From Clostridiales bacterium (lineage in GTDB: Bacteria; Bacillota_A; Clostridia; Oscillospirales; Oscillospiraceae), in NCBI GenBank assembly GCA_004553625.1, contig SFKX01000003.1, positions 1 through 64,000 on the forward strand: a DNA stretch of 64,000 bases. Reading direction: 5' to 3'. The notes under the pieces are model-generated. The model had not been told where the DNA came from and ran no database searches. It was given only the letters and a program-made list of their open reading frames with translations. The position numbers and the translations under genes were made by a program. Position 1 is the stretch's first letter. Every line of letters begins with the position of its first letter. Below, piece after piece: positions 1-7,306 of this stretch.

Positions 1-150
1 GGCAGCCTGTGGGCGAGGATACACAGACAGGATAATGAGACTCCCGCGTTGAACGCCCTCAAAGCATTGCGCGGCGCACCCATCAGCATGGGCCGGGGTG
101 AGATTCCCGTGGAGCTGCGGCCAGCAGCCATCCGTTTTTTGCCTCTTTAA
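1..150 (+). CDS. C-terminal end of unrecognised mobile-element protein (partial)
   Basis: An open frame runs from the window edge to a TAA at 148-150 (49 codons visible) with codon use like the neighbouring element genes. The tail is basic, ends in -RFLPL, and matches no family I recognise. It lies just upstream of the excisionase and integrase genes on the same strand, so it is probably the last gene of the element's preceding module. The rest is outside the window; a chance open frame cannot be excluded. Confidence 0.45.
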   Translation, partial: GSLWARIHRQDNETPALNALKALRGAPISMGRGEIPVELRPAAIRFLPL

Positions 151-197
151 TTTTCAGATAAATCTTCTGCTTTTCTGTTTACGGATAGTTCGTAAAC

Positions 198-209
198 TTT
201 TCATTAGCA
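198..209 (+). repeat. Putative integrase arm-type site, left copy
   Basis: TTTTCATTAGCA at 198-209 is repeated exactly at 1971-1982, on the other side of the xis-int pair. Shorter TTAGCA-containing copies lie at 1955-1961 and 2008-2013. Direct repeats flanking integrase genes near an attachment site are typical arm-type binding sites; the role here is inferred. Confidence 0.4.
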
Positions 210-302
210 GCAGACAAACCCGAAACGGCGCGGTACAATGAGGGTGGAAGTTATGAATGAACACCCTTTTGCGTGCCGTTTCTGACTGGAAAGGAGGCTG
301 CT

Positions 303-509
303 GTGTCAGAGATTCAGAACGGTACGGAGAAAAGGCCTTTGGAGTGCCGCACCTATACGGTCAATGACATTGCCGTGATTTTAGGTGTCAGCCAAGCGCG
401 GGCATATAGCCTTGTGCGGGAGGACCTTTTCAAAAGCGTACGAATTGGCAACGCCATACGGATTTCCAAGCGGTCGTTCGACCACTGGCTGGAGTCACTT
501 GACCTGTGA
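303..509 (+). CDS. xis: Excisionase-like winged-helix DNA-binding protein
   Basis: A 68-residue protein carrying a MerR/Xis-type helix-turn-helix: an N-terminal YTVNDIAVILGVS helix pair, then an RIGNAIRISKRSFDHWLE recognition wing, as in excisionases that steer a tyrosine integrase toward excision. The start is taken as the GTG at 303 because AAAGGAGG sits at 290-297; an in-frame ATG at 273 has no such site. It ends 21 bases before the integrase, so the two form one unit. It may be a directionality factor or a small regulator of int; the motif is clear, the function is inferred from context. Confidence 0.75.
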   Translation: MSEIQNGTEKRPLECRTYTVNDIAVILGVSQARAYSLVREDLFKSVRIGNAIRISKRSFDHWLESLDL

Positions 510-530
510 CACAAGAAAGGAAGGTTCGTT

Positions 531-1940
531 ATGGCATCCATTATCAAAAGAAAGAAAAACTATTCCATCGTCTATACCTATGTGGACGAGAACGGCGAGA
601 CCAAGCAGAAATGGGAGACTCGCTCCAGCTATCAGGATGCGTTGAAGCGCAAGGCGGAGGTGGAGAATCAGAAAACCACCCGGTCTTTTCTCCCGCCTAG
701 CAACCAAAGCATCTCGGAGTTCCTGCTGGACTTCGTCTCCCTCTACGGCGAAAAGCGGTGGGGAGTTTCCATGTACGACAGCCAAAACTCGCTGATTGCC
801 AACTACATCAACCCCATCATCGGGAACATGAAGGTGCAGGACATCACGCCCCGTGTGGTGGACAAGTACATCCAGACCTTGCAGAAAACCCCTGCGGTGA
901 ACACCAAGAACCACCATGCCAAAACAGAGTTCGTGACCAACGCCACTATTGACAAGATCATCAAGCTCCTCCGCTGCGCCTTCAAGCAGGCAGTCCGGTG
1001 GGAGCTGGTCCCCAAGAACCCCTTCGACAATGTGATCCTGCCCAAAGTGGAACATAAAAAGCGGGACATCTGGACCGCCGATATGATCCGCACCGCCCTG
1101 GATCAGTGTACGGACGGGAAACTCTATGTGGCAATGAATCTGGCCTTTGCCTGTTCCATGCGCATGGGTGAAATCATGGGGCTGACCTGGAGCAATGTCC
1201 ACATCTCCGACGAGGACATCGCCGCTGACAATGCCTATGTCTACATCGACAAGGAGCTGGCGCGGGCCTCCAAGCGGGCCATTGAAATGCTGGGGCATAG
1301 GGATGTCTACTATGTGTTCCCTCCCTTGTTTGCCAACACCAGTACCCGGATTATCCTGAAGAAGCCCAAGACCGATTCCAGCATCCGCAAGGTGTGGCTG
1401 CCCAAGACTCTGGCCTACATTCTGCTGGAATGGAAGAAGTCCCAGGACGAACTGAAAGAGATGCTTCGGGACGAGTATCAGGACTACGACCTGGTGGTGG
1501 CGCTGCCCAACGGGCGACCCTGTGAGGACCGGGTGCTCCTGAAGGAGTTTGAAAAGCTGCGGGAGAAAGCTGGACTCCCGAAAGTGGTCTTTCACTCTCT
1601 CCGCCATTCCAGCACCACTTACAAGCTGAAACTGAACCACGGCGACCTGAAGGCCACCCAGGGCGACACGGGCCACGCCCAGATCGACATGATTACCAGC
1701 GTGTATGCTCATATTCTGGACGAGGACCGCAAGGTGAACGCCCAGAAGTTTGAGGACGCCTTCTACGCCAGCGCCAATCCTGACCTTCGGACGGTGCGCC
1801 CTCCAGCAAAAACCAGGGGGCCGAAGGAGCCGGAGAGCGTGTCATTGGACCTGGAGGCCCTGGTGGAACAGCTTCGCAAGTCGCCGGAACTGGCCAACAC
1901 ACTGGCCGCATTACTGGCGTCGGCCCCATCCGAAAAATAG
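531..1940 (+). CDS. int: Tyrosine recombinase/integrase of an integrative element
   Basis: A 469-residue site-specific recombinase. An AP2-like arm-binding N-terminus (residues 1-50) and a SAM-like core-binding domain (about 60-165) precede the catalytic domain (about 175-410). The catalytic residues are visible: Arg211 in MRMGEIMGL, His355 and Arg358 in HSLRHSS, His382 in DTGHA, and the nucleophile Tyr392 in SVYAHI. The C-terminus adds about 60 low-complexity residues. It reads toward the 3' end of the tRNA-Arg(CCT) gene 190 bases downstream, the usual arrangement for an element inserted in a tRNA gene. The RBS is GAAAGGAAGG before ATG 531. The element body lies to the left, outside the window. 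Confidence 0.93.
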   Translation: MASIIKRKKNYSIVYTYVDENGETKQKWETRSSYQDALKRKAEVENQKTTRSFLPPSNQSISEFLLDFVSLYGEKRWGVSMYDSQNSLIANYINPIIGNMKVQDITPRVVDKYIQTLQKTPAVNTKNHHAKTEFVTNATIDKIIKLLRCAFKQAVRWELVPKNPFDNVILPKVEHKKRDIWTADMIRTALDQCTDGKLYVAMNLAFACSMRMGEIMGLTWSNVHISDEDIAADNAYVYIDKELARASKRAIEMLGHRDVYYVFPPLFANTSTRIILKKPKTDSSIRKVWLPKTLAYILLEWKKSQDELKEMLRDEYQDYDLVVALPNGRPCEDRVLLKEFEKLREKAGLPKVVFHSLRHSSTTYKLKLNHGDLKATQGDTGHAQIDMITSVYAHILDEDRKVNAQKFEDAFYASANPDLRTVRPPAKTRGPKEPESVSLDLEALVEQLRKSPELANTLAALLASAPSEK

Positions 1941-1970
1941 TTCGGAAAAATCGTGTTAGCAAATCCGCGA

Positions 1971-1982
1971 TTTTCATTAGCA
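1971..1982 (+). repeat. Putative integrase arm-type site, right copy
   Basis: An exact second copy of TTTTCATTAGCA found at 198-209. It sits between the integrase stop and the tRNA-Arg gene, flanked by related copies GTTAGCAAATCCGCG (1955-1969) and CAATTAGCAGG (2006-2016). The 1941-2082 stretch holds these repeats and no gene. Role as part of attP/attR arms is inferred. Confidence 0.45.
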
Positions 1983-2082
1983 AACCCGGAAAAAATGTTC
2001 GAAGCCAATTAGCAGGGATACAGCGGAAAATGTATAAAATCGTTCCGTCCGAGCGGCAAGGCTGCCCAAAGGAAACGATAAC

Positions 2083-2130
2083 GAAAAACCGCTGTAAACC
2101 ATCAAGAAACGGCTTACAGCGGTCATTTTT
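2083..2130. terminator. Bidirectional terminator between int and tRNA-Arg
   Basis: The inverted repeat ACCGCTGTAA (2088-2097) / TTACAGCGGT (2114-2123) is followed by T-runs on both strands (minus strand over 2083-2087, plus strand 2126-2130). It ends the tRNA-Arg transcript on the minus strand and the integrase transcript on the plus strand. Confidence 0.75.
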
Positions 2131-2206
2131 GGCACCCCCGGCGAGACTCGAACTCACTACATTCCGCTTAGGAGGCGGACCCTCTATCCTGGTGAGGTAC
2201 GGGGGC
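2130..2206 (-). tRNA. tRNA-Arg (anticodon CCT)
   Basis: The minus strand folds into a full cloverleaf. Acceptor GCCCCCG pairs with CGGGGGT, the D stem is CCTC/GAGG, the anticodon arm is TCCGC-CTCCTAA-GCGGA, and the T arm is GTGAG-TTCGAGT-CTCGC, with an encoded CCA end at 2130-2132. This is the only intact member of a four-unit series (see 2207-2485). Its 3' end faces the integrase, so it is the likely attachment gene restored by the element. Transcription comes from the promoter at 2498-2526. Confidence 0.92.
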
Positions 2207-2485
2207 ATATACAGAAATTATTCAGTTATACAAGGCTCCGGGATTCGAACGGTTCGATTGTTAGGAGGCGACCGCTCTATCCAACTGAGCTACGGGGGCT
2301 TATACAGAAAATATTCAGTTTTACAGGGCTCTAGGATTCGAACGATTCGATTTTTAGGAGGCGACCGCTCTATCCAACTGAGCTACGGGGGCTTATACAG
2401 AAAATATTCAATTTTGCAGGGCTCCAGGATTCGAACGATTCGATTTTTAGGAGGCGGACCCTCTATCCTGGTGAGGTACGGGGGC
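2207..2485 (-). repeat. Three degenerate 93-bp tRNA-Arg(CCT)-like units upstream of the intact tRNA
   Basis: On the minus strand three consecutive units start at 2485, 2392 and 2299, each exactly 93 bp long, and lead into the intact tRNA at 2206. Each keeps the 5' half of a tRNA-Arg (GCCCCCGTA, a D arm and the CTCCTAA anticodon loop). After the loop the sequence changes to AATCGAAYCGTTCGAATCC plus an A/T-rich spacer, and no 3' anticodon or acceptor strand is present, so no cloverleaf can form. The first unit shares the D-arm type of the intact tRNA (CCTC/GAGG); the second and third have the canonical GCTC/GAGC type. They lie in one transcription unit with the tRNA. Confidence 0.85.
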
Positions 2486-2497
2486 ATGAGCCTAAGT

Positions 2498-2526
2498 ATT
2501 TTACCCCATTTGTCCGCGCTTGTCAA
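2498..2526 (-). promoter_or_regulatory. Promoter of the tRNA-Arg unit array
   Basis: On the minus strand TTGACA (2521-2526), a 17-base spacer and TAAAAT (2498-2503) form a near-consensus vegetative promoter. Its start point would fall about six bases before the first degenerate tRNA-like unit at 2485. Confidence 0.75.
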
Positions 2527-2568
2527 CTCAGAAAAACTGCTCACGCAAGCTGCGCGGAGGCCTCACAT

Positions 2569-2603
2569 CAAAAACCGCCCCCGAGCTGGACTCCCGGGGG
2601 CGG
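2569..2603 (-). terminator. Intrinsic terminator, minus strand
   Basis: On the minus strand CCGCCCCCG ... CGGGGGCGG (9-bp stem) is followed by TTTTTG. It lies between the tRNA-Tyr unit and the tRNA-Arg promoter. No established gene ends here; a 27-codon frame at 2659-2742 is the only candidate. Confidence 0.7.
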
Positions 2604-2658
2604 GGCAGAACACCGCCGGAGGGCAGCGTATCCGTTCCGCCGACTATGTTATACCATA

Positions 2659-2742
2659 TCATGGGATAATTGGGAAGAGGGTTTTGTCAAAAAACATAAT
2701 TTCCGCCAGAGTCACCAAATATATTACCTCTATTTGCAGCAT
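2659..2742 (-). CDS. Possible 27-residue small protein, unrecognised
   Basis: The frame starts at ATG 2742 after GGAGGA (spacing only 3-4 bases) and stops at 2659; a strong terminator follows at 2569-2603. The peptide is hydrophobic in the middle (IYLVTLAEIMFF). No family is recognised. It is listed because the otherwise gene-free stretch 2604-2860 holds nothing else that would explain the terminator. The spacing is short and no promoter is evident, so confidence is low. Confidence 0.2.
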   Translation of the reverse strand: MLQIEVIYLVTLAEIMFFDKTLFPIIP

Positions 2743-2860
2743 AAATCCTCCAAAATATTCAGAATCCATGCATATCACAACGCTTTATGCATTTTGTTCT
2801 TCCTTCCAAAAAAAGCTCTTCCAAAATCAGCTCTGTCCCCGCCGCCCAGACCGGAAAACA

Positions 2861-2891
2861 AAAAGCCCGTCTGCTAAAGCAGACGGGCTTT
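2861..2891 (-). terminator. Terminator of the tRNA-Thr/tRNA-Tyr unit
   Basis: On the minus strand AAGCCCGTCTGC-TTTA-GCAGACGGGCTT is followed by TTTG, directly after the CCA end of tRNA-Tyr. Confidence 0.88.
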
Positions 2892-2975
2892 GGTGGGGGC
2901 GGGTGGATTCGAACCACCGTAGGCATTGCCAGCAGATTTACAGTCTGTCCCCTTTGGCCACTCGGGAACACCCCC
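2891..2975 (-). tRNA. tRNA-Tyr (anticodon GTA)
   Basis: A long class II tRNA of 85 bases. The acceptor GGGGGTG pairs with CGCCCCC, the anticodon loop is CTGTAAA, a long variable arm follows, the T loop is TTCGAAT, and CCA is encoded at 2891-2893. It follows tRNA-Thr by 19 bases and shares its promoter and terminator. Confidence 0.95.
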
Positions 2976-2994
2976 GTGTTCGCTTCACTCAGCG

Positions 2995-3070
2995 TGGAGC
3001 TGGTGGACGGACTCGAACCCCCGACCTGCTGATTACAAATCAGCTGCTCTACCGACTGAGCTACACCAGC
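2995..3070 (-). tRNA. tRNA-Thr (anticodon TGT)
   Basis: A 76-base cloverleaf. Acceptor GCTGGTG pairs with CACCAGC, the D stem is GCTC/GAGC, the anticodon arm is CTGAT-TTTGTAA-ATCAG (the G at the loop edge is shared), the T loop is TTCGAGT, and CCA is encoded at 2995-2997. It is the first gene of a two-tRNA unit. Confidence 0.95.
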
Positions 3071-3088
3071 GCAATACCGGCGACAGCT

Positions 3089-3117
3089 ATAATAGCAAAA
3101 CAGCAACCGTTTGTCAA
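3089..3117 (-). promoter_or_regulatory. Promoter of tRNA-Thr/tRNA-Tyr
   Basis: On the minus strand TTGACA (3112-3117), 17 bases, TATTAT (3089-3094). The start point would lie about 12 bases before the tRNA-Thr 5' end. Confidence 0.78.
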
Positions 3118-3150
3118 CAAAAACTTACGCCCTGCCCCAATATTTTTTAT

Positions 3151-4473
3151 TCAGGCCACGGTACCGGCCTTATCCTCGTACTTTTCATAGGCTTTCGTAT
3201 CCATGATCTCCTTTAGCCTGCGCACGAACTCCCAGACCTCGGCAAAGCTCGTGTAGAGAGGGCTCGGCGCAAGCCGTATGACATTCGGATACCGGAAGTC
3301 CGGAATGACGTCCGCCGCCTTGAGTGCCTCGTTTATCCGTACGGCGTCCGCGTGCTCAAGCGCCACGTGACCGCCGCGCACAGCGTCCTCCCTCGGGTTG
3401 CCTATCGTAAAACCATATCCGGCGAGCTCCGTATCTATGAGGTACATCATGTACCTCGTCAGCTCCAGCGATCGGGCGCGTACCTGAGCCATCGTGATGC
3501 CCTCGTAAGCGTCCAGTGCGCCGTCCACGCCCGCCATGCTCAGGATGGGGGAGGTACCTGTCTGCCAGCCGCCGGCGTTCATAGCATGCTCGAACTCCGG
3601 CCGCAGCTCAAACTGCGTGTCGTTCCGGTTGCCCCACCAGCCGGCCAGGCCCGGCTCCTTTGCAAAGTGCTTCCGGTTCACATACAGGCCGGCAGTGGCT
3701 CCGGGGCCGCCGGAAAGGTATTTGTAGTTGCACCACACCGCAAAGTCGCAGTCCACGGCCTCCATGTCGTGGTCCACGCTGCCGATGCTGTGGCAGAGGT
3801 CGAAGCCGCAGACTATCCCCTTCTCATGCGCCGCCCTCGTTATTTCGGCCATATCCAGCAGCTGCGCGCTCCGATAGAGCACCGAGGGCAGCAGCACCAC
3901 CGACACGTCCTCCGTCAGCGCGGAAAGGATGTCCTCCATGTCGAGGGTCTTTCCGTCACGGCTCTTTATCACCTTCAGGACCTTGTCCGGGTCCATCCCG
4001 CGCTGCCTGATTTGGCTCGTCACGGCGTAGCGGTCCGTCGGGAAGTTGAGCTCGTCTACTACTATTTTATACCGCCTCTCGTCCGGCCTCCAGAACGTCG
4101 CTATGCACTGGTGGATATTCAGCGTTGTGCTGGCGCAGACCGTGACCTCCTCGGGCCTCGCGTTTATGAGACGCGCCAGTTTTGCGCCTATGCCTTCGAA
4201 ATAGAGGAAGTAGTTTGTCTCGGCTCCGGTCCAGATCCCTATCCCATACTTTTTCCAATCCTCAAGCGCGCGAAGCACGGCTCGCTCTGCCGGCTTGGAG
4301 CATAGGCCGAGCGAATTGCCGTCCATATATATCTGTCCTTCTCGGATATAAAACAGCTCCCGCCTGGAGGCGAGGGCGTCCTGTGCATCGAGTTCCAATG
4401 CAAATTCCCTGCCAGGTCTCATTTCCTTCATGTCTTTTGCCCCCTGTTTGTTCATTTGTGACAATGATATCAC
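3151..4473 (-). CDS. kynU: Kynureninase
   Basis: A 440-residue PLP enzyme that cleaves kynurenine or 3-hydroxykynurenine to anthranilate or 3-hydroxyanthranilate and alanine. Family marks are YMDGNSLGL (residues 49-57), Asp225 in FDLCHSIGS and the PLP lysine 251 in CNYKYLSGGPG; length and the GWWGNR stretch fit KynU. The start is GTG at 4473, eight bases after AAAGGAGGG; internal ATGs have no comparable site. It stands alone: no tryptophan dioxygenase or formamidase is nearby, so it may salvage exogenous kynurenine. It is divergent from gdhA across 166 bases. Confidence 0.95.
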   Translation of the reverse strand: MISLSQMNKQGAKDMKEMRPGREFALELDAQDALASRRELFYIREGQIYMDGNSLGLCSKPAERAVLRALEDWKKYGIGIWTGAETNYFLYFEGIGAKLARLINARPEEVTVCASTTLNIHQCIATFWRPDERRYKIVVDELNFPTDRYAVTSQIRQRGMDPDKVLKVIKSRDGKTLDMEDILSALTEDVSVVLLPSVLYRSAQLLDMAEITRAAHEKGIVCGFDLCHSIGSVDHDMEAVDCDFAVWCNYKYLSGGPGATAGLYVNRKHFAKEPGLAGWWGNRNDTQFELRPEFEHAMNAGGWQTGTSPILSMAGVDGALDAYEGITMAQVRARSLELTRYMMYLIDTELAGYGFTIGNPREDAVRGGHVALEHADAVRINEALKAADVIPDFRYPNVIRLAPSPLYTSFAEVWEFVRRLKEIMDTKAYEKYEDKAGTVA

Positions 4474-4553
4474 CTCAAATCCCTCCTTTCAAGGCCGTTT
4501 TATAACTTGTTCGCCCGGAGACAGAAAAATATCCCCCAATTTGCCTTTGCCTC

Positions 4554-4582
4554 TTGAAATATAACAAAAAATCGTTTAGAAT
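4554..4582 (+). promoter_or_regulatory. Promoter of gdhA
   Basis: TTGAAA (4554-4559), 17 bases, TAGAAT (4577-4582), leaving a leader of about 50 bases before the gdhA ATG. Confidence 0.6.
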
Positions 4583-4639
4583 AAGTGTGGTTATCGGCAA
4601 ATTATACAAACTATTTCGATTTAAAGTGAGGTAAGGCAA

Positions 4640-5986
4640 ATGCTGACAAACGAGTACCTGAAGAGAGTATATGATACTGTGCTGGCCCGCAACCCCGGCG
4701 AGGCGGAGTTCCATCAGGCGGTCATGGAGGTCCTGGAAAGCCTCGAGTGCGTTGTCGAGAAGCACCCTGAGTACGAGAAAAACGGCATTATCGAGCGTTT
4801 TGTTGAGCCGGAACGTTTCATTCAGTTTGCTGTCCCCTGGGTGGATGACAGCGGCAAGGTCCAGGTGAACCGCGGTTTCCGCGTCCAGTTCAACGGCGCG
4901 ATCGGCCCCTATAAGGGCGGTCTGCGTTTCCACCCCTCGGTCACGGCCTCGGTCATAAAGTTCCTCGGCTTTGAGCAGACTCTGAAAAACAGCCTCACAA
5001 CTCTGCCCATGGGCGGCGGCAAGGGCGGCTCTGACTTTGACCCCAAGGGCAAGTCCGACGGCGAGGTCATGCGCTTCTGCCAGAGCTTCATGACTGAGCT
5101 CTATAGGCACATCGGTCAGTTTGTCGATATCCCCGCAGGCGACATCGGCGTCGGCGCGCGCGAGGTCGGTTATCTCTTCGGTCAGTACAAGAGGATCATG
5201 GGTACCTTTGAGGGCGGCACCATAACCGGCAAGGGCATCCCCTTCGGCGGCTCCCTCGCCAGGACCCAGGCCACCGGCTACGGCCTGTGCTACTTCGCGC
5301 AGGAGGCCATGCGCTGCATGAAGAACGACAGCTTCGCCGGCAAGATCGTCGTTGTCTCTGGCAGCGGCAACGTCGCCACCTACGCCGCTGAAAAGTGCAT
5401 GCAGCTCGGCGGCAAGGTCGTCGCCATGTGCGACTCCAACGGCTACGTCTATGACCCGAGCGGCATTGACCTTGCCAAGATCATCGACATCAAGCAGAGG
5501 CGCCGCGCCAGGATCAAGGTATATGCCGACGAAGTCCCCGGCAGCGAGTACCACGAGGGCTGCCACGGCATCTGGACCGTCAAGTGCGACATTGCCCTGC
5601 CCTGCGCCACTCAGAACGAGATGGACCTCGAGGGCGCGAAGGCCCTCATCGCCAACGGATGCATGGGCGTTTTCGAGGGCGCAAACATGCCGCTCACCCC
5701 GGAGGCAATAGCCGCGGTCCAGGGCGCCGGCCTGATGTACTCCCCCGGCAAAGCCTCGAACGCCGGCGGCGTCGCCACCAGCGGCCTCGAGATGACCCAG
5801 AACAGCATGCGTCTCTCCTGGAGCTTCGAGGAGGTCGACCAGAAGCTGCAGGGCATCATGAACAACATCTTCCACGCCGCCTACGACGCCTCCGTCGAGG
5901 TCGGCAAGCCCGGCGACCTCATGGTCGGCGCCAACGTGGCGGGCTTCCTCAAAGTTGCCGCCGCAATGATGGCCCAGGGCGTGTAA
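4640..5986 (+). CDS. gdhA: NADP-type glutamate dehydrogenase
   Basis: A 448-residue hexameric-type glutamate dehydrogenase, the usual length for the 450-residue class, interconverting 2-oxoglutarate plus ammonium with glutamate. The substrate-binding region IGPYKGGLRFHPSV (residues 88-101), catalytic Lys128 in PMGGGKGG, and the dinucleotide motif GSGNVA (241-246) are all present. The RBS is GTGAGG upstream of ATG 4640. It is monocistronic, with its own promoter and a strong terminator. In ammonium-rich gut Clostridia it normally works in assimilation; the direction here is inferred. Confidence 0.97.
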   Translation: MLTNEYLKRVYDTVLARNPGEAEFHQAVMEVLESLECVVEKHPEYEKNGIIERFVEPERFIQFAVPWVDDSGKVQVNRGFRVQFNGAIGPYKGGLRFHPSVTASVIKFLGFEQTLKNSLTTLPMGGGKGGSDFDPKGKSDGEVMRFCQSFMTELYRHIGQFVDIPAGDIGVGAREVGYLFGQYKRIMGTFEGGTITGKGIPFGGSLARTQATGYGLCYFAQEAMRCMKNDSFAGKIVVVSGSGNVATYAAEKCMQLGGKVVAMCDSNGYVYDPSGIDLAKIIDIKQRRRARIKVYADEVPGSEYHEGCHGIWTVKCDIALPCATQNEMDLEGAKALIANGCMGVFEGANMPLTPEAIAAVQGAGLMYSPGKASNAGGVATSGLEMTQNSMRLSWSFEEVDQKLQGIMNNIFHAAYDASVEVGKPGDLMVGANVAGFLKVAAAMMAQGV

Positions 5987-6010
5987 GCAAAACCATCCAC
6001 CGGATATCGC

Positions 6011-6051
6011 AAGACCGGCATGGCCTTTCGGCCATGCCGGTCTGTTTTTTG
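6011..6051 (+). terminator. Terminator of gdhA (convergent with lysA)
   Basis: AGACCGGCATGGCC-TTTC-GGCCATGCCGGTCT followed by GTTTTTTG. The lysA gene on the other strand ends just beyond it. Confidence 0.92.
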
Positions 6052-6057
6052 TTCTTA

Positions 6058-7305
6058 TCAGAAATTCAGGGTAGCGAAGTAGTCCTCAGGGGTCTCGGCC
6101 CGCCTTATGAGCTTGGCAGAGCCGTCCTCGCAGAGGAGGACCTCCGCGCTGCGGAGCTTGCCGTTGTAGTTGTAGCCCATGGCATGGCCGTGTGCGCCGG
6201 TATCGTGGATGACCAAAAAGTCGCCGGGGACGATGGCGGGCAGCCAGCGGTCTATGGCAAACTTGTCGTTGTTCTCGCACAGGCCTCCGGTGACGTCGTA
6301 GAGGTGGTCGCAGGGGGCGTCCTCCTTGCCGGCCACGGTTATGTGGTGGTAGGCCCCATACATCGCCGGGCGCATGAGGTTGCAGGCGCAGGCGTCCACT
6401 CCGACATACTCCTTGTGGATGTGCTTCTGGTGCAGGCACTTTGTCACGAGACAGCCGTAGGGTCCCAGCATAAAACGGCCCATCTCGGCGCAGAGCTTCA
6501 CGTCGCCCATGCCCGCGGGGACGAGGATCTGCTCATAGACCTTTCGCACGCCCTCGCCTATTGCCAGAATGTCCGGGTGGTGTCCGTCCGGCCTGTAAGG
6601 GATCCCCACGCCGCCGGAGAGGTTTATGAAGCCTATGTGCGCTCCTGTCTCCTCGTGGAGCTCCACCGCCAGGCGGAAGAGCTGCATGGCGAGGGTGGGA
6701 TAATAGTCATCGGTCGTAGTGTTCGAGGCGAGGAAAGCGTGGATGCCGAACTCCTTCGCGCCCTTCTCCATGAGGATGCGGTAGGCTTGGAACATCTGCG
6801 GCTTAGTCATGCCGTACTTTGCGTCGCCGGGCGAGTCCATGATGGTGTTCGAGATCTCAAAGTAGCCGCCCGGATTGAAGCGGCAGCTGATGGTCTCCGG
6901 GATATGGCCGATGGTCTTTTCCAGGAAGTCTATGTGGGTGATGTCGTCCAAGTTTATCGTGGCGCCGAGCCTGTCCGCGAGCTTATAGTCCTCAGCGGGG
7001 GTGTCGTTCGAGGAGAACATGATGTCGCCGCCGGTGATGCCCTGGCGCTCGCAGAGCATGAGCTCCGTGAGCGAGGAGCAGTCCATGCCGCAGCCTTCCT
7101 CATGCAGTATGCTCATGATCGTCGGGTTGGGCGTCGCCTTGACGGCAAAATACTCCTTGAAGCCGGGGTTCCACGCAAAGGCCTCTCGCACCAGGCGGGC
7201 GTTGCGCCTTATCCCGCGCTCGTCATAGAGATGGTAAGGCGTCGGGAACTGCTTGTCCAGCTCCAGCAGCTTTTCCTTTGTCACGAACGGCAATTTCTTT
7301 TCCAT
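6058..7305 (-). CDS. lysA: Diaminopimelate decarboxylase family enzyme
   Basis: A 415-residue fold-type III PLP decarboxylase converting meso-diaminopimelate to lysine. The PLP lysine is Lys56 in YFAVKATPNP. The glycine-rich phosphate loop is NLSGGVGIPY, the C-terminal barrel carries GGLCENNDKF (Cys-Glu near the second substrate) and the GAHGHAMGYNYN motif. It belongs to the clade that lacks the classic CESGD spelling; substrates other than diaminopimelate are possible in this superfamily. The start ATG 7305 is one base after the histidine kinase stop with GGAG at proper distance, so it is translated from the regulator-kinase mRNA. Confidence 0.88.
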   Translation of the reverse strand: MEKKLPFVTKEKLLELDKQFPTPYHLYDERGIRRNARLVREAFAWNPGFKEYFAVKATPNPTIMSILHEEGCGMDCSSLTELMLCERQGITGGDIMFSSNDTPAEDYKLADRLGATINLDDITHIDFLEKTIGHIPETISCRFNPGGYFEISNTIMDSPGDAKYGMTKPQMFQAYRILMEKGAKEFGIHAFLASNTTTDDYYPTLAMQLFRLAVELHEETGAHIGFINLSGGVGIPYRPDGHHPDILAIGEGVRKVYEQILVPAGMGDVKLCAEMGRFMLGPYGCLVTKCLHQKHIHKEYVGVDACACNLMRPAMYGAYHHITVAGKEDAPCDHLYDVTGGLCENNDKFAIDRWLPAIVPGDFLVIHDTGAHGHAMGYNYNGKLRSAEVLLCEDGSAKLIRRAETPEDYFATLNF

Positions 7306-7306
7306 T

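Noticed and set aside
2130..2485. CRISPR-like regular repeat
   Set aside because: Units are contiguous, 93 bp, tRNA-derived and have no variable spacers.
2030..3190. Plus-strand open frame running through the tRNA region
   Set aside because: It reads through the complement of tRNA genes and two terminators; the repeated peptide is the translation of the 93-bp units.
4474..4639. Riboswitch in the kynU-gdhA intergenic region
   Set aside because: No conserved aptamer or terminator structure is visible; only the gdhA promoter is clear.
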